Of a stretch of 64,000 bases of DNA, positions 15,130 through 26,433 are shown in pieces. The notes beneath the pieces are model-generated. The model saw only the letters and a program-made list of their open reading frames with translations. It did no database searches and was not told where the DNA came from. The stretch is taken from assembly GCA_963281255.1 (NCBI GenBank), contig OY725504.1, forward strand, positions 3,348,001 to 3,412,000. Reading direction: 5' to 3'. Each line of letters starts with the position of its first letter. Positions within the stretch are counted from its first letter, which is position 1. This DNA comes from Aphrocallistes beatrix (lineage: Eukaryota; Porifera; Hexactinellida; Sceptrulophora; Aphrocallistidae). A program made the translations under genes and the position numbers.

Positions 15130-15796
15130 TCCAATATTTTTAGATAATATTATTTTATTCTATTGATTACTACGTATATTGAAAATCCGGAAATCCCACA
15201 TTATATTTAAGGAAGACATGATAGCTGTCTCGATTTTAATACTTAAAAATTTTTAAAAACCATTACTGACTCATTTCTGTTAAAATTGATCGGTTTAAAT
15301 CATTTTTTCCGTTTATTTCTACAGATTCTAAAATCCTCGATTCCAAATGCTTGCGACTGAGATGGAATTAGATTCAATATTTTATCTTATCAATCCAATT
15401 TGTGAATAATTCCACTATTTTATCACTTTTAAACGCTTTTTAGAAATTCTTTTTGATATCTTAATATTGTTGAGAGATTTTACAAATAAAATAAGGATGA
15501 GCTTCCGACGGCGTAGCCATTCCATTTATTTCCGCCCATCAACTATCCACAGTCCTTCACCTCAACTTACGCCACATTGTAACACCGTTCTAATAATAGC
15601 ATACCATTAAAGTTTATATAAAATCAACCAATATGCTTAAGCAGTCATAGCAAATAAGTTTATATTTTGAATTCAGTTCTTACTTTTATTTTTATTGCCG
15701 CTTTTTCGGACGAAATCATTTCGAGTTCATTTTATTCTGAATCTACAGACAAGATTCTTTATCCATCAATATTTTTTTGTTTAAAATTTTTAAAAA

Positions 15797-18700
15797 ATGT
15801 CTGTTATTCCTGATCTTCCTGGTTGGCGAAGAGAAGTTTCCCGTCGCAAAAGTGGATTTTCTGCTGGGAAGACTGATGTATATTATTATAGGTAAGCCTA
15901 ATCCATTCGACCACATGATACTCGCTATATCTCATGTGTTAGTTCAGAGTTTGGGATTTTCTTGTGGCTTTGCTTTGTTTAAGAATTATTTCATTGGTTT
16001 CTAATAATATTTTCAAGGTGCAAACCACGATTTTTTCCACTCGACGTTTATTTGATCTTCTTAAATCATTGAATTTGATTATAAACAAAATTATATTAAC
16101 TTTCCATTCACCTGTTAAACGTAGTTAACATTGGTGAACACTAAAAATATATAGATCCTAGTTTCATCGAGACGAAGGAATAAATTTCGCATTTGAATAT
16201 TTCTCACATTTATGTATATTGTCTCCATAACATCGATATATGGCCATCTTTTTAACTATCATTGACGAAATTATGCAAATTCCTTGAGAGCATGTTTTCT
16301 CCGAGAAACATTTCCCACAATTTTACATGTTGTCTCCCATAATATCGAGAGTTGTTCTCATTTAAATCTCTTGTGTACTCACATATTTTGCTACTATACC
16401 GCATATCTAACACAATTAGTCTACAAATGAATAGGAATGATCATTTTTTGGACATTTGGGTATCCCATGCCTACACAGATCAAAACAGATCCCATGCATG
16501 TTTATAATCAAAGAAACATTGAACCTATTGAAACATTTTTTTGGTTTTCCCTCAGCATGGATTGTGCTCAAACTTTGGTTTGAACTTTTGGTTCGGTTCA
16601 TTAATTATCTATTAAATTTACATAAATGATACTTTGCTCTGTCTTCAAAGAGTATTAATTTTAAGATTGAAATCATCTCCAAAGATTTTTTAAATTTCTG
16701 CATTTTCCTGGAATTTATTTTGTTGAACAAATCATTAAATTAGCATGTTATTAAATTTCTTGTAAAAATGATTAGTAGTCTCGAAGACTGACTACCAAAC
16801 TATTCCATTTCAGAATACAAACGTATGATTTTGGTTCGTTTTTTCACCTTGAAGATGTTGCCAATTTTCTTAGAGATAACATACGTAAACTGTAAAATAC
16901 TTACTTGTCCTAGCCAGAAATATTTGCACATTACTAACTTCATAAACTAGCTTTTTTCATTTTTTTATAAGCTTAAAACTTAGACTTAGTATCGTTCATA
17001 TAACTTGATAGGATTAATTGAGAAGTTTTTTCATGGATCTCAGTAATTCTGTAATGATAGAACCCTAAATTGATGAATTAAATCGACACAAAATTCGTTT
17101 TCGGAGTTTTTTTAAAAAAGTTTGATAGTTTTAAAAGTCTAAGTTTAAAATTAAGAACATATACGTACTAGTTTTAAAATTCCCAACCTTACAATATGAA
17201 TTTTAACTTTTTTATAAATTTCTTAGTTGAACTCTATACCCATACACTTTATCTAAAGGGTTGATGGTGTAACTCGTACTCTTGTAATCACATTACATTT
17301 GCATGACAAACAAATGACAAATTAGCATTTTAGTACGCAGTATTATTGTATTATTTCTGATATAATTTTGAAGGGATAATCGTTAATGAAAGATAGCAGA
17401 TTATCAGTCTAAATATTCGAAAAATACTATCCATGTATTATCATATCTTGATGAAATTCAATACATCAATTACTACGTAACTAAATTACCAATCAAAGAG
17501 GATAATTAAGCTATTGTGTGGACGCCAACTTCGGTTTGGCCTCTGAAACCATTGTTAGTCCAAGGCGCATCGGATATATCACATTGCGAGCCTTTTAATG
17601 TTACTTTTAATGTTATTCCGTATCCAATAGAATGTAAATTATAGCTAGGTGGTACTATTGAATATTGTATGAATAGGCTGGAAGTCATATTATATTTTAC
17701 GAGTGAATTGTCATTGTATTTAAATATAAATATACACTATAGTTGTGGTCACAAAATTATACAGTTGGTAGATATATAGGCATTTTATTTCAAAATATAT
17801 TATAATCATCATTAATATTATTTGTTTAAATATGCAATTATCAATTCCTTTCCAAATGTCAGAAAAATTGCCCTTTGATAAAGTTTTGAATTCTTCTAAC
17901 TCAATGTTATCATATCCTTCTGTCTATAGTCCAAATGGAATGAAATTCCGTTCTAAACCTGAAATTTTGCGTACCCTTGGAGAGAACATAGACTTGTCTA
18001 AATTTGATTTCAAAAAAACAAAACTCAGTGAAGAGAACACCTGCTATTTAAACTCAAGAAAATCCCCACCAAAGAATCTTGACATTAACATCAGGAAAGC
18101 GAAAAGTCCTCCAACAACCAAAATTCAATATCGCACGAATATAAAATCCCCTGCAAGAAAATCTCCTCGGATTTCGCCCCTCGAAGAGAAAAGACAATCG
18201 TGAGTAACTCTTATAACAATGGATAATATCAGTGTTAATTTTAAATACTTTTTTAATTATAATTTTAATAATACTGTAACTAGATTATATCAAAACAAGG
18301 TTCAGAGTTTAGTTGTATTTCTTATTCAAACAAAATATGCGCATTATTTGGCAATGCTCTGATACTAATTTCGATTAATAGTACATATAACAGTTAATAT
18401 TTTATACATTTTACTGCACACATTTATTTTAATAATTACATATGAAAGATAAATAATTAAAGTTCAATAACCACACGACTTAGTTGATGCATTGCTTTGA
18501 AGCACGATAAATCCACTCAATCCTCTTAAATAGAGTAATCAATCTTCTATTCTCACTTTACCGTTTCTCAGTAAATGAAATATTAATTTATGTCACAGAG
18601 TCATAGATGTTGAGGCTTGCTCGAAGAAAGTTGATTGTTGGAAGAATATAGAATTTTCCAACAAACGAACCATGTCAATAAACACGTATATTCATTCCAA

Positions 18701-20505
18701 TATACAAGTTAAGATAAAATCTCTTGATTATGCCATAATGAGGTGTTGTGTAGTTACGATGAGGCGTTTAAGCTATTTATAATTATAACTTGTATGTTAT
18801 CCATATTGACCAAGTGATATTCGCACCAACCAAGGCAATTAATTGAATTACTGGTAATTCAACCTTATCACAGATCAGTCGAGTTATCTAAAACACCACA
18901 ACACAGCTAATATAACTAAGTCTTAAAATATTCACGCATATAGAATTTGATTGTTTTCTTTCCAACCCATTTTCACCCAAATCCCTGATGTAATTACCTG
19001 GCTTGCTAAATAGATTAATAGGCAGACTAAACATATGTGTTATTACAATTAATTACATTGCCCGCTACTATATTCCCTTTTTATATAGACCTCAACAAAT
19101 ATTATCCCCATCTCTAAAAAAAGCCAGTATGATGAAACCACTTAGGCAAACGTGTGGAGTGATGAGACTTCCAATCGAATACATCCGTCCTGATCACACC
19201 AATACCGATGACGCGATGCCAGAGAAATTGTTACAGAATGGGTTGTTACAGGATCATTGGGACACGAGACTGAAGAGCTTCTACCCAGTAGATGGAAAGA
19301 CAGGTATTCTTGTTGCTTAAAATTCACGCATATTTTCATATAGTGATTGCCATACGATACTTGTTAAAGAATATTTCAAGTGTGATTGCGCATAATATTA
19401 TGTAAAATTCCGATGTGATTAAATGACTATATATCTTTGAATGAACGTTCTTTAAAAGAAATTCATTTGATAATCCATTGTACGACCCAATTAGAATTGA
19501 TAGAAATTTGAATAAATCAAACTTCCGTCTCTAGGTGAGATAATGACACCACCACCTCCTCCCTCCAACGCTATTCAGTCTAACATCCTAATACAGGCCA
19601 ACTCAATTCATCCGAACAATATACAAGCACATATTCCAGCCAAGCAGCCAGTTACCCTCTCTAATGCGCCGTATTTAAACAAGATGCCGAGTCCCCCAGG
19701 GCAGAATCCGACCATTTTACAACCGAATAAAATATTTCAACAGCACCCCCAGCAGCCCACCGGTACCCCGATATCATTAAACATAACGCCCGGCATGCTC
19801 TCGAATACCAACCACAACCTCTCCCCGGCTACAGTCAATCAATTGCACGCGCTTCTACTGAAGAATCCCCTCAGGAGTGAGCCTAACATTCCACAGACTC
19901 AACCTAGTTACACCACACTGCAACAGCCAAGGCTTGCCAAACCCATTCCAAGCAAGCCGACTCCAATGATGCAGACGAAATCCGCGAGCAATCCGCTCTA
20001 CATTCTACAGAGTCAGCTTCCGCAGGATTTACAGCTAGCGGCAAGAGGTGCTGCTTCGCAATCCGCCGGCGGAAGTAACCTTATCCAGATTGTCTCGAAT
20101 CAACCGCAAGGACAAGTAGGTGTGAATAAAGTGGTCCAGTTAAACAATGCGAGTGGTCTCAAACGACAAGAAGGTATGTCATAATTTTGAATTACTGTCA
20201 GCTTCCAGCGAATCGGATCATCCCTGGTTCGATAAATATTGTTGCTTTTATTTATTATGAAATATTCTCTAGTTTTACTATTGAACGTTCCACCAACAAA
20301 TTCAAACAATTCACAATCACAGACGATCAAAATAAGTAACAAAAATACTTTACCTGCTCCGATTCCCAGCAGGCAGATCGTCCAGTCAGTTAATCCCACG
20401 CCACAGGCACCTATCATATCCGATGACGTCATCCGGAAACAGGAACTACGGATTGAACAACTCAAAAAGCAACTCCTGGCAGCTGAAAGCACAAAGACCT
20501 CTTAG
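15797..20505 (+). CDS. MBD2/3: Methyl-CpG-binding domain protein, MBD2/3 type (NuRD subunit)
   Basis: Five exons join in phase: 15797-15891, 17930-18199, 19089-19303, 19535-20173 and 20273-20505, giving 483 residues. The MBD is split by a 2 kb intron: LPGWRREVSRRKSGFSAGK and TDVYYY in exon 1, then SPNGMKFRSKPEILRTLG in exon 2, followed by the family's DLSKFDF. Exon 3 carries a RQT-type block and WDTRLKSF similar to the MBD2/3 C-terminal region. The last exon ends with a coiled coil (ISDDVIRKQELRIEQLKKQL) matching the segment that binds GATAD2/p66 in NuRD. A Gln/Asn/Pro-rich insert of about 210 residues (exon 4) makes it much longer than vertebrate MBD3 (about 290). It is expected to link methylated DNA, or NuRD recruitment, to histone deacetylation. 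Confidence 0.92.
15892..17929 (+). other. Intron 1 of the MBD2/3 gene (2.0 kb)
   Basis: GT at 15892 and AG at 17928-17929; the phase joins AG|T to a serine within the MBD. Nothing convincing is seen inside. A 60-codon minus-strand frame at 17506-17688 has mildly protein-like composition but no partner exon or family match. Confidence 0.6.
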
Positions 20506-21266
20506 ATCCCTCGCTCTTATTACCTAAAGCGTCAGGTTAAACAGAGTATTTATTTGCTACCATGCACACAAATGAATATATTACACCTGAATTTTGTAGA
20601 ATTTTATATGGGTTAGTCTCGTACACGTTTTTACCAGTGGCTAGCTAGCATGGCATCAGCAGTGGCTCTACACAGTTTGTCAGTCGCTAACGAAATTAAA
20701 TCACTTCTCTAAAGCTGCTGTGTCTCTCTATTTGTGTTTGTTCTATGCTTGACTGTTCTTAATTAATTTATATAGTTAATAGCTGATCGACTCTTTGTAA
20801 TACTGTTTTGTAGATTGGGTTGTGTTTATATACTTTAGGTCTATGTATGTACCTGCGTTGTGTTATGATTGATTGCTATTACGTCTGTTTATTTTAAACT
20901 TTAACAATATATTATGGCACCGACTTTTGGTGGTCTTCGCTCCTTTCGATGTATATCATAATCTATTATCATATCTATTTTAAGTTGGGCAGAAGGTTAG
21001 TTTATAAAAAACAATTATATTGAACGTCCCTACTGTCTTGATACAGCCTTCTGCGTGGGATAATTTAGGAGCATTTTAATTCAAATTCCAGAATGCCATA
21101 GTTACATGAAGTAATGAAGAGAGACGTGTTCTTTAAATGTTTCTTGACACCCGCGAACGCCAAAGCTAACCGAAAATATAAATACGAGATATAACTAATG
21201 GAAGAAATAGAAATCAACAAATCGATTAAACCTAATGATAATATCTATGTTTTCTTTCTAAATAGG
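20506..21266 (+). other. MBD2/3 3' flank and subtilase 5' flank
   Basis: No coding exon is supported. A pyrimidine-rich tract followed by AAATAG directly before the subtilase ATG (21267) looks like a splice acceptor, so the subtilase may have an upstream untranslated exon in this stretch. Confidence 0.45.
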
Positions 21267-24200
21267 ATGATCTTAGTGCATATACTCATACTAGCTTATG
21301 TTCTTACATTATGGCCCCTCCCTACGTCCTGTCGTCCCCAGCTCTACCTCTCTCCTACTCAGCACGCGAATTCCGGGATCTACTCAATCGTGCTGAAAGG
21401 AAGCGCTCCACCCTCTTCTAGAGATGTTTTGATCCGCTCTATCCAACTCACTTCACAAGAAAATGAATTCAAAGTTATCTCTAAGTCTCATCGAGTGCAT
21501 TTGGGCTTCACGGCTAGAATAGCACCCGAATTAGTGCAGAATGTACGTGTTTCACTCAATAATTTTATTTTTATCTTATTAAATATTTTTTTATTTTAGA
21601 TTTTGAGGAACAAGCTTGTGAAATACGTTCAAGAGGATCACCTACTAAAACCTGGAGAGAATAATCTGAAAGAAGATTGCTATTCTCGCGTAAGTAACAT
21701 TTAAAATTTAATCTTCATAATCAGGGTAAGCTTCATTATTATTACAACAAACCTATATATGTACTATAATTATCATTAAAAAGGAATTTTAGAAAACACT
21801 TTAACTTGTCTTGAGTTCATTTCAGCTACCACCAGTCTCCCAGCTCCATCCACTGCTATTCCCACTGGAAAATTGATCGTCTCTTCTACCCCACACCCTG
21901 CGAATGTCTTCAGCCTATCTCCCTTTTCGTTATGCACCAGTAGACAATGGCGATTTGTTTCACTTATGATTATTCGGTTGAGGCTATCCGTTGCGATATA
22001 CTCGATCTGCATGCCGAATTCAATAGTATGCATTACTCTCCTGTTCGTGATCACGAATATTTTCGATGTACTGCTAAGAACGTATATATTCGCATTGGGT
22101 GCGACTGCAATGCCAACTGGACCAGGGATATCCGGGATATTACTCTCTTTCTTTAACCTTTCATTCATTATGTGTACTTGATCATCTGACTGGTCACAAA
22201 TGTAGAGAAGTTTCTTGTCAGCACTAGTCGCCATACCAAGCGGCTTTATAAACGATCTCCCTTGAACGAATAGGAACCTCTCCACCAACTCGCTCGCAGC
22301 GCCATCACGTAAATTAAGCTCAAATGCCTTGTTTGGCGCACTTGTCGTGAATATGATCCTCTCGCTGAAGTGGCAAATGTTTGGTATGGAAATGCATTGC
22401 GCAATAGTTGTGTACTTGCGTAGTAGGTATTGCTTGATAAATGTCCCGTTGCTATTGTACATTAGTATTGACTTATTAGTGCAATCTGCTACGTAGATGT
22501 TATTATTTTTGTCAAATGTGACGTCAGATATCATGGCTGCCTCATTAGGACAGGAGAGAATGCTTGTATTAATGCTAGAAGTGTATGCGTGTTTTCTTAA
22601 AGATCTCTTTTGTGGTTTTGGAGATGGTTCTTCGTTCTCGTGAGAAACCGGTTCCGAGGAAATTTTTTTCTTTTCGGGTGGTGATAGCTTTGGCGGTGGT
22701 TCACTTTTATTATGTGCATTTCTTAGTAACTTTTGTATCGACTTTTTATGAACTATTTGCTCTGAAGAAGAAAGAATTTGAGTGCATAGTTTGGATATAT
22801 TTTCAAACCTATACATTGTCTGGAGTGAGTTTTCATTGTTTTGTTTCTCTCCTTCTAAGCGATTGGAATTTTCTTTAAATATCGCGGTCATCTTTGCCAA
22901 CTCCTTATCGCGTGTTTTTTCCAACTGTTTTATCTGCTCCGTGTAATGTTTCTGAACAGCCATCTCTCTTTCCTCATACTGTTGCTTCTCCCAGGCACAT
23001 TTATCTTGCAGGTACTGTGATCGTTGTTTTAACTCATTCTTACAGTCTTCTATGCTCGTATTCTCAAATTCCAAAGCTTTTCTCGTCATATCCAACGCCG
23101 TTGTAACGTTGATTAGCTCATGATCTTCGTGTTCTCTCTCGCATCTAGAGCATATAAACTTGTTATCCACACTGCATATGTATTGGGCATAGCGATGTGG
23201 ATGTTCGCTGCATTTTGGCTCATCTTCCCTACGTGATTGGAGTATCGCGAAATTTTCATTCAAAATCTCTTCTTTGCTGAGATACACACAATCTTTGTTC
23301 AAATTGTGTCTCTCAAAGTGAGGTCCACAGAAATATTGTTCGGTGTCGAAGCAGAAATACTCTGGGTCATATTCTTGCTGTTGAATGCAGAGAAAGCATT
23401 TTATCCTTGGATTTCTTATTTTAAAATCCTCCATTACACTCGCTAGGATGTCTACTTTAGAATGAAGGAAATTCTTCTCCTGTTTCATTTCTGTGCGCCG
23501 CTTCGAATTCTTCTTATTACACTTTCCACAAGGTTCGCTTGACAATTCGAATGAGATATTTTGTAGACAAAATGTACACATCACATGGCCACAATCTAGT
23601 ATGGACGATGATTGACCTAATTCGTGACAATTCTCACATTTGAATTCCTTTATTGACATTTTGAATTGTTTTTAGTGGTTATTGCAATTAAGATGCTATT
23701 TTTATACTTTAATTTACTCGAGTTCTTACTATGTACATATACAATGTAATTTGATTCCTCTGAGCTATTTTGATGCAGTAATATTGCCTCAAATTTGTTG
23801 GATTTGGATTTGTGTCTTTGTCCCAGCGAATTTTAAATTTTATCACCAATTTTGCAACTCGTATGAATTTAAATTAAGCTTTATTTCCCTATTTTAAACA
23901 CCCTTCATTAATCATAATATGGATTAAAATATTACATAAACCATAACCAACAAGTATTAATATCCACCAGCTCGATGAAGATCAGATGGCATGATTTAAC
24001 AGGTTAAAATGGCAATTTTTACTTTTATGTAAGGTCAGCAGGTTTTGAAACTTTTTCATTTATGCTATCCTCAAGATTTATCTGTTTAAATGTCAACTTT
24101 TACTTTAGATTCCACCTCATGACTGTCCCCAATCTACTAAAGACTGGAATCTGGACATCCTAGATGGGAACCATCAACGAGATGGGTGTGTACGCCGGCC

Positions 24201-26198
24201 GTACGGACTGCTGGGCAGATCCGTGTCTGTGTATGTTATGGACACTGGAGTGATGTATGAACACGAGCAGTTTGAAGGCAGAGCCAAGTACCCAGGATTC
24301 GATATCGTTGACCAGGTCTGTGAGCAAAGATTCCATATCTGTGCTTGGAATGCATTACATATTCTCCTTTAGGAGTTTAAAATCCTGCTGAACGGTATTA
24401 GAGCGAACTTTTCTTCGAGATGCTAACATATAATAATGATTATTGTTTTTTAAAATTAAAACTCGCTTTTTGCTTTTCTAGTATGTGCTAAGTAGTACCA
24501 TTTTGCAATTTAGAGATTACCTAGCTAAAAAAAAAGAGATTATCTAGCTAAATATATATAAATATTCCGGTCTAATTCTCCGCTTAAACTATTTTGAATT
24601 CCTCAATTGGATAAAATGGAAGAATCTCTAAAGAACTTTTGGAATTAGCGCATTCACTTACATAAAACACTATCTTATTTATCAAATGTTTTGTGTTTAG
24701 TATTTCGATGAGAATCTAGGAGGGAGGGACACGCATGGACATGGGACGGGCGTGTCAGGGGTGATAGGTGGAAAGGATGTTGGGGTTGCACCTGGGGTAA
24801 CCATTTTCTCTGTGCGGATACTTAGATCGGATATTTCTGGCAGCTGGGGAATGTTTGCAGATGGTATTGAACAGATTTTGAGGTAATTCGGGGTCATTAT
24901 TCTAAAGTTATTAATAAAATTACTCCCTAATTAGAGATAGATGTGTAATTCTTAGTGTAAGCACTTTACACTTAATTATTCATCATGATGTGTGGGTACA
25001 ATGATAATAGTATTTTATAATTTTAATAATTGGTTCGGATAAATTTAAAATGATGTTGGATATAAGTTTATTGTTTCCTTTATTCGGATGCGAAATGATT
25101 TGTTTATTTCTATTTTAATGATTATTGATATTACACGTTATTTATTTATTTATGATTGTCAAACAGAATTTATAAGGAACTTTTGTAGGGGATATTGCAT
25201 AGAAATACAGCTAATGATTTTGCAGTCCAAATCAAAACTATGATTATAACTGGATTGACGTAAATGGTTGCTGTATTGTAAGATTAAATTTAACTATGAA
25301 ATTGAACATCCCAGGCCCAGATGTTATGACGCTATCCCCTGCCAATATTCATTTAATAAAAGCCTATCTTATTTAGTCACAGAGAAACACAGAGGGAGAA
25401 ATCTCCCTGTATCGTGTCGGCATCAGTGTTCAGTGAGATGCACCACTCTTCAGCTGGATGGAGATACACACTGATCAACAGTCTGAGAAAACTAAGCACA
25501 GCTGGCTGCGTATTCGTCACGATAGCCGGGAATAATGGCGATTCTGCTTGCAGGTATCTACCTGCAAACCTCACAATGCCTATCGTGGTGGGAGGATCCA
25601 CGCCAGCATTTACTGTCCAGCAGATCAGTAATTACGGACCTTGTGTTGATATATTTGCACCTGGTAGGTCTACTAATCGGTTAACGCACTAAGATTAACT
25701 AAATTTCCAATTACAGTCGACTCCGCTTAATAGGGTCACATCGGTCAGAGGACATTTTGCCCTGATTAAGCGGATAACCTTATTAACCGAAAATATTTTG
25801 TATTTATTTTCTATGTGTGAGAGCTATTCTAGTCCTGCCAAAAGTGGCCCGATTAAGCGGTTGACCCTATTAAACAGTGACCCTATTAAGCGGGAGTCAA
25901 CTGTATTTAATGTATTCCTATATATAAAGGAAAGGACATCCAGACAGCCTCTAAGTCATGCCCTTCTTGTCTGCACAAGATGACAGGGACCTCATTCGCT
26001 GCTCCTCATGCAGCAGGAGTAGCCGCCTTACTGCTAGAGCAATGCCCTGGACTTTCTCACAAAGATGTTAAGTCTAAATTAATTCAGTTTTCTCTCAAAG
26101 ATAAACTGCTTATTGACTCCAATCAATCACCATCGGACACTCCGAATCGACTTCTTCAAATGCCAGCTTCATTCTGTGAGTGTAACCAGCGTGATTAA
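21267..26198 (+). CDS. Secreted subtilisin-family serine protease (S8A, proteinase K-like)
   Basis: Seven exons give about 452 residues: 21267-21542, 21600-21689, 24109-24315, 24701-24882, 25226-25259, about 25363-25663 and 25930-26198. The ATG at 21267 starts directly with a hydrophobic signal peptide (MILVHILILAYVLTLW). An I9-type propeptide follows (GIYSIVLKGS ... VKYVQEDHLL). The catalytic triad is intact: Asp in VYVMDTGV, His in DTHGHGTGVSGV and Ser in GTSFAAPHAAG; the oxyanion Asn is in AGNNGDSAC. The layout resembles proteinase K and the PCSK9 branch but stops soon after the catalytic domain, with no Cys/His-rich tail. The exon 5 to 6 junction is the least certain (weak acceptor at 25361-25362). 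Intron 2 hosts a TRIM-NHL gene; intron 6 is mostly a MITE. Confidence 0.85.
21776..23659 (-). CDS. TRIM-NHL protein (RING, B-box, coiled coil, NHL repeats), nested
   Basis: One exon of 627 residues lies wholly within intron 2 of the plus-strand subtilase gene. The N-terminus has a RING-like array (CENC, LDCGHVMCTFC, CGKCNKK). A first Cys/His cluster with FLCIQQ / FCGPHFERH resembles B-box 1. A clearer B-box 2 follows (CSEHPHRYAQYICSVDNKFI ending CEREHEDHELI). A Glu/Lys-rich coiled coil covers roughly residues 185-310, then a basic Ser/Pro-rich linker. The last 250 residues form NHL-type propeller repeats (SDVTFDKNNNIYVAD; FPVGIAVDGAGRLVVAEMNS). Such proteins act as E3 ligases and/or RNA-binding regulators. 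The specific orthologue cannot be assigned. RING spacing is somewhat irregular, so ligase activity is inference. Confidence 0.9.
   Translation of the reverse strand: MSIKEFKCENCHELGQSSSILDCGHVMCTFCLQNISFELSSEPCGKCNKKNSKRRTEMKQEKNFLHSKVDILASVMEDFKIRNPRIKCFLCIQQQEYDPEYFCFDTEQYFCGPHFERHNLNKDCVYLSKEEILNENFAILQSRREDEPKCSEHPHRYAQYICSVDNKFICSRCEREHEDHELINVTTALDMTRKALEFENTSIEDCKNELKQRSQYLQDKCAWEKQQYEEREMAVQKHYTEQIKQLEKTRDKELAKMTAIFKENSNRLEGEKQNNENSLQTMYRFENISKLCTQILSSSEQIVHKKSIQKLLRNAHNKSEPPPKLSPPEKKKISSEPVSHENEEPSPKPQKRSLRKHAYTSSINTSILSCPNEAAMISDVTFDKNNNIYVADCTNKSILMYNSNGTFIKQYLLRKYTTIAQCISIPNICHFSERIIFTTSAPNKAFELNLRDGAASELVERFLFVQGRSFIKPLGMATSADKKLLYICDQSDDQVHIMNERLKKESNIPDIPGPVGIAVAPNANIYVLSSTSKIFVITNRRVMHTIEFGMQIEYIATDSLNRIIISETNRHCLLVHNEKGDRLKTFAGCGVEETINFPVGIAVDGAGRLVVAEMNSRQVKVFSKIPF
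25712..25905. mobile_element. MITE copy inside subtilase intron 6
   Basis: Ends TACAGTCGACTCCGCTTAAT and CGGGAGTCAACTGTA are inverted. Inside are extra copies of the GATTAAGCGG / CCCTATTAA subterminal motif, so this copy (about 194 bp) is longer than the others. It fills most of the 266 bp intron 25664-25929 and may have lengthened that intron. Confidence 0.75.
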
Positions 26199-26433
26199 CT
26201 TATTTGAATGATTTTACTTGTACATTTTTCAAGGTGTTTTTTTCTGTATATTTTAAGTTGTTTTCATATTTGAGTATTTGCATTTGACCTTCAAATTTGC
26301 CCCTCAGATCTCTAATTAAGTTTAATCAAATGCTATTTGTGGGTAAATACGTAGAGAGTTCAGAAAGACATTTATTAGGTTAATGAGAGTACACTGTGTT
26401 AGAGCCTTATTATAAATCTATAAAATGTCTGTT

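Larger units (their letters stand above)
11761..15796. other. 4 kb gene-poor interval between CSK and MBD2/3
   Basis: The longest stretch without a convincing exon outside introns. It is strongly AT-rich. It contains the CSK 3' flank, a near-perfect hairpin (13374-13476) and a degenerate MITE copy (14976-15129). Short open frames here show no family resemblance or splice support. Confidence 0.5.

Noticed and set aside
15777-16004. 75-codon plus-strand ORF overlapping MBD2/3 exon 1
   Set aside because: It is in a different frame from the MBD coding frame, which starts at 15797 and ends at a GT donor at 15892.
17506-17688. 60-codon minus-strand ORF in MBD2/3 intron 1
   Set aside because: Composition is mildly protein-like, but there is no partner exon, no recognised family and no clear promoter or start context.
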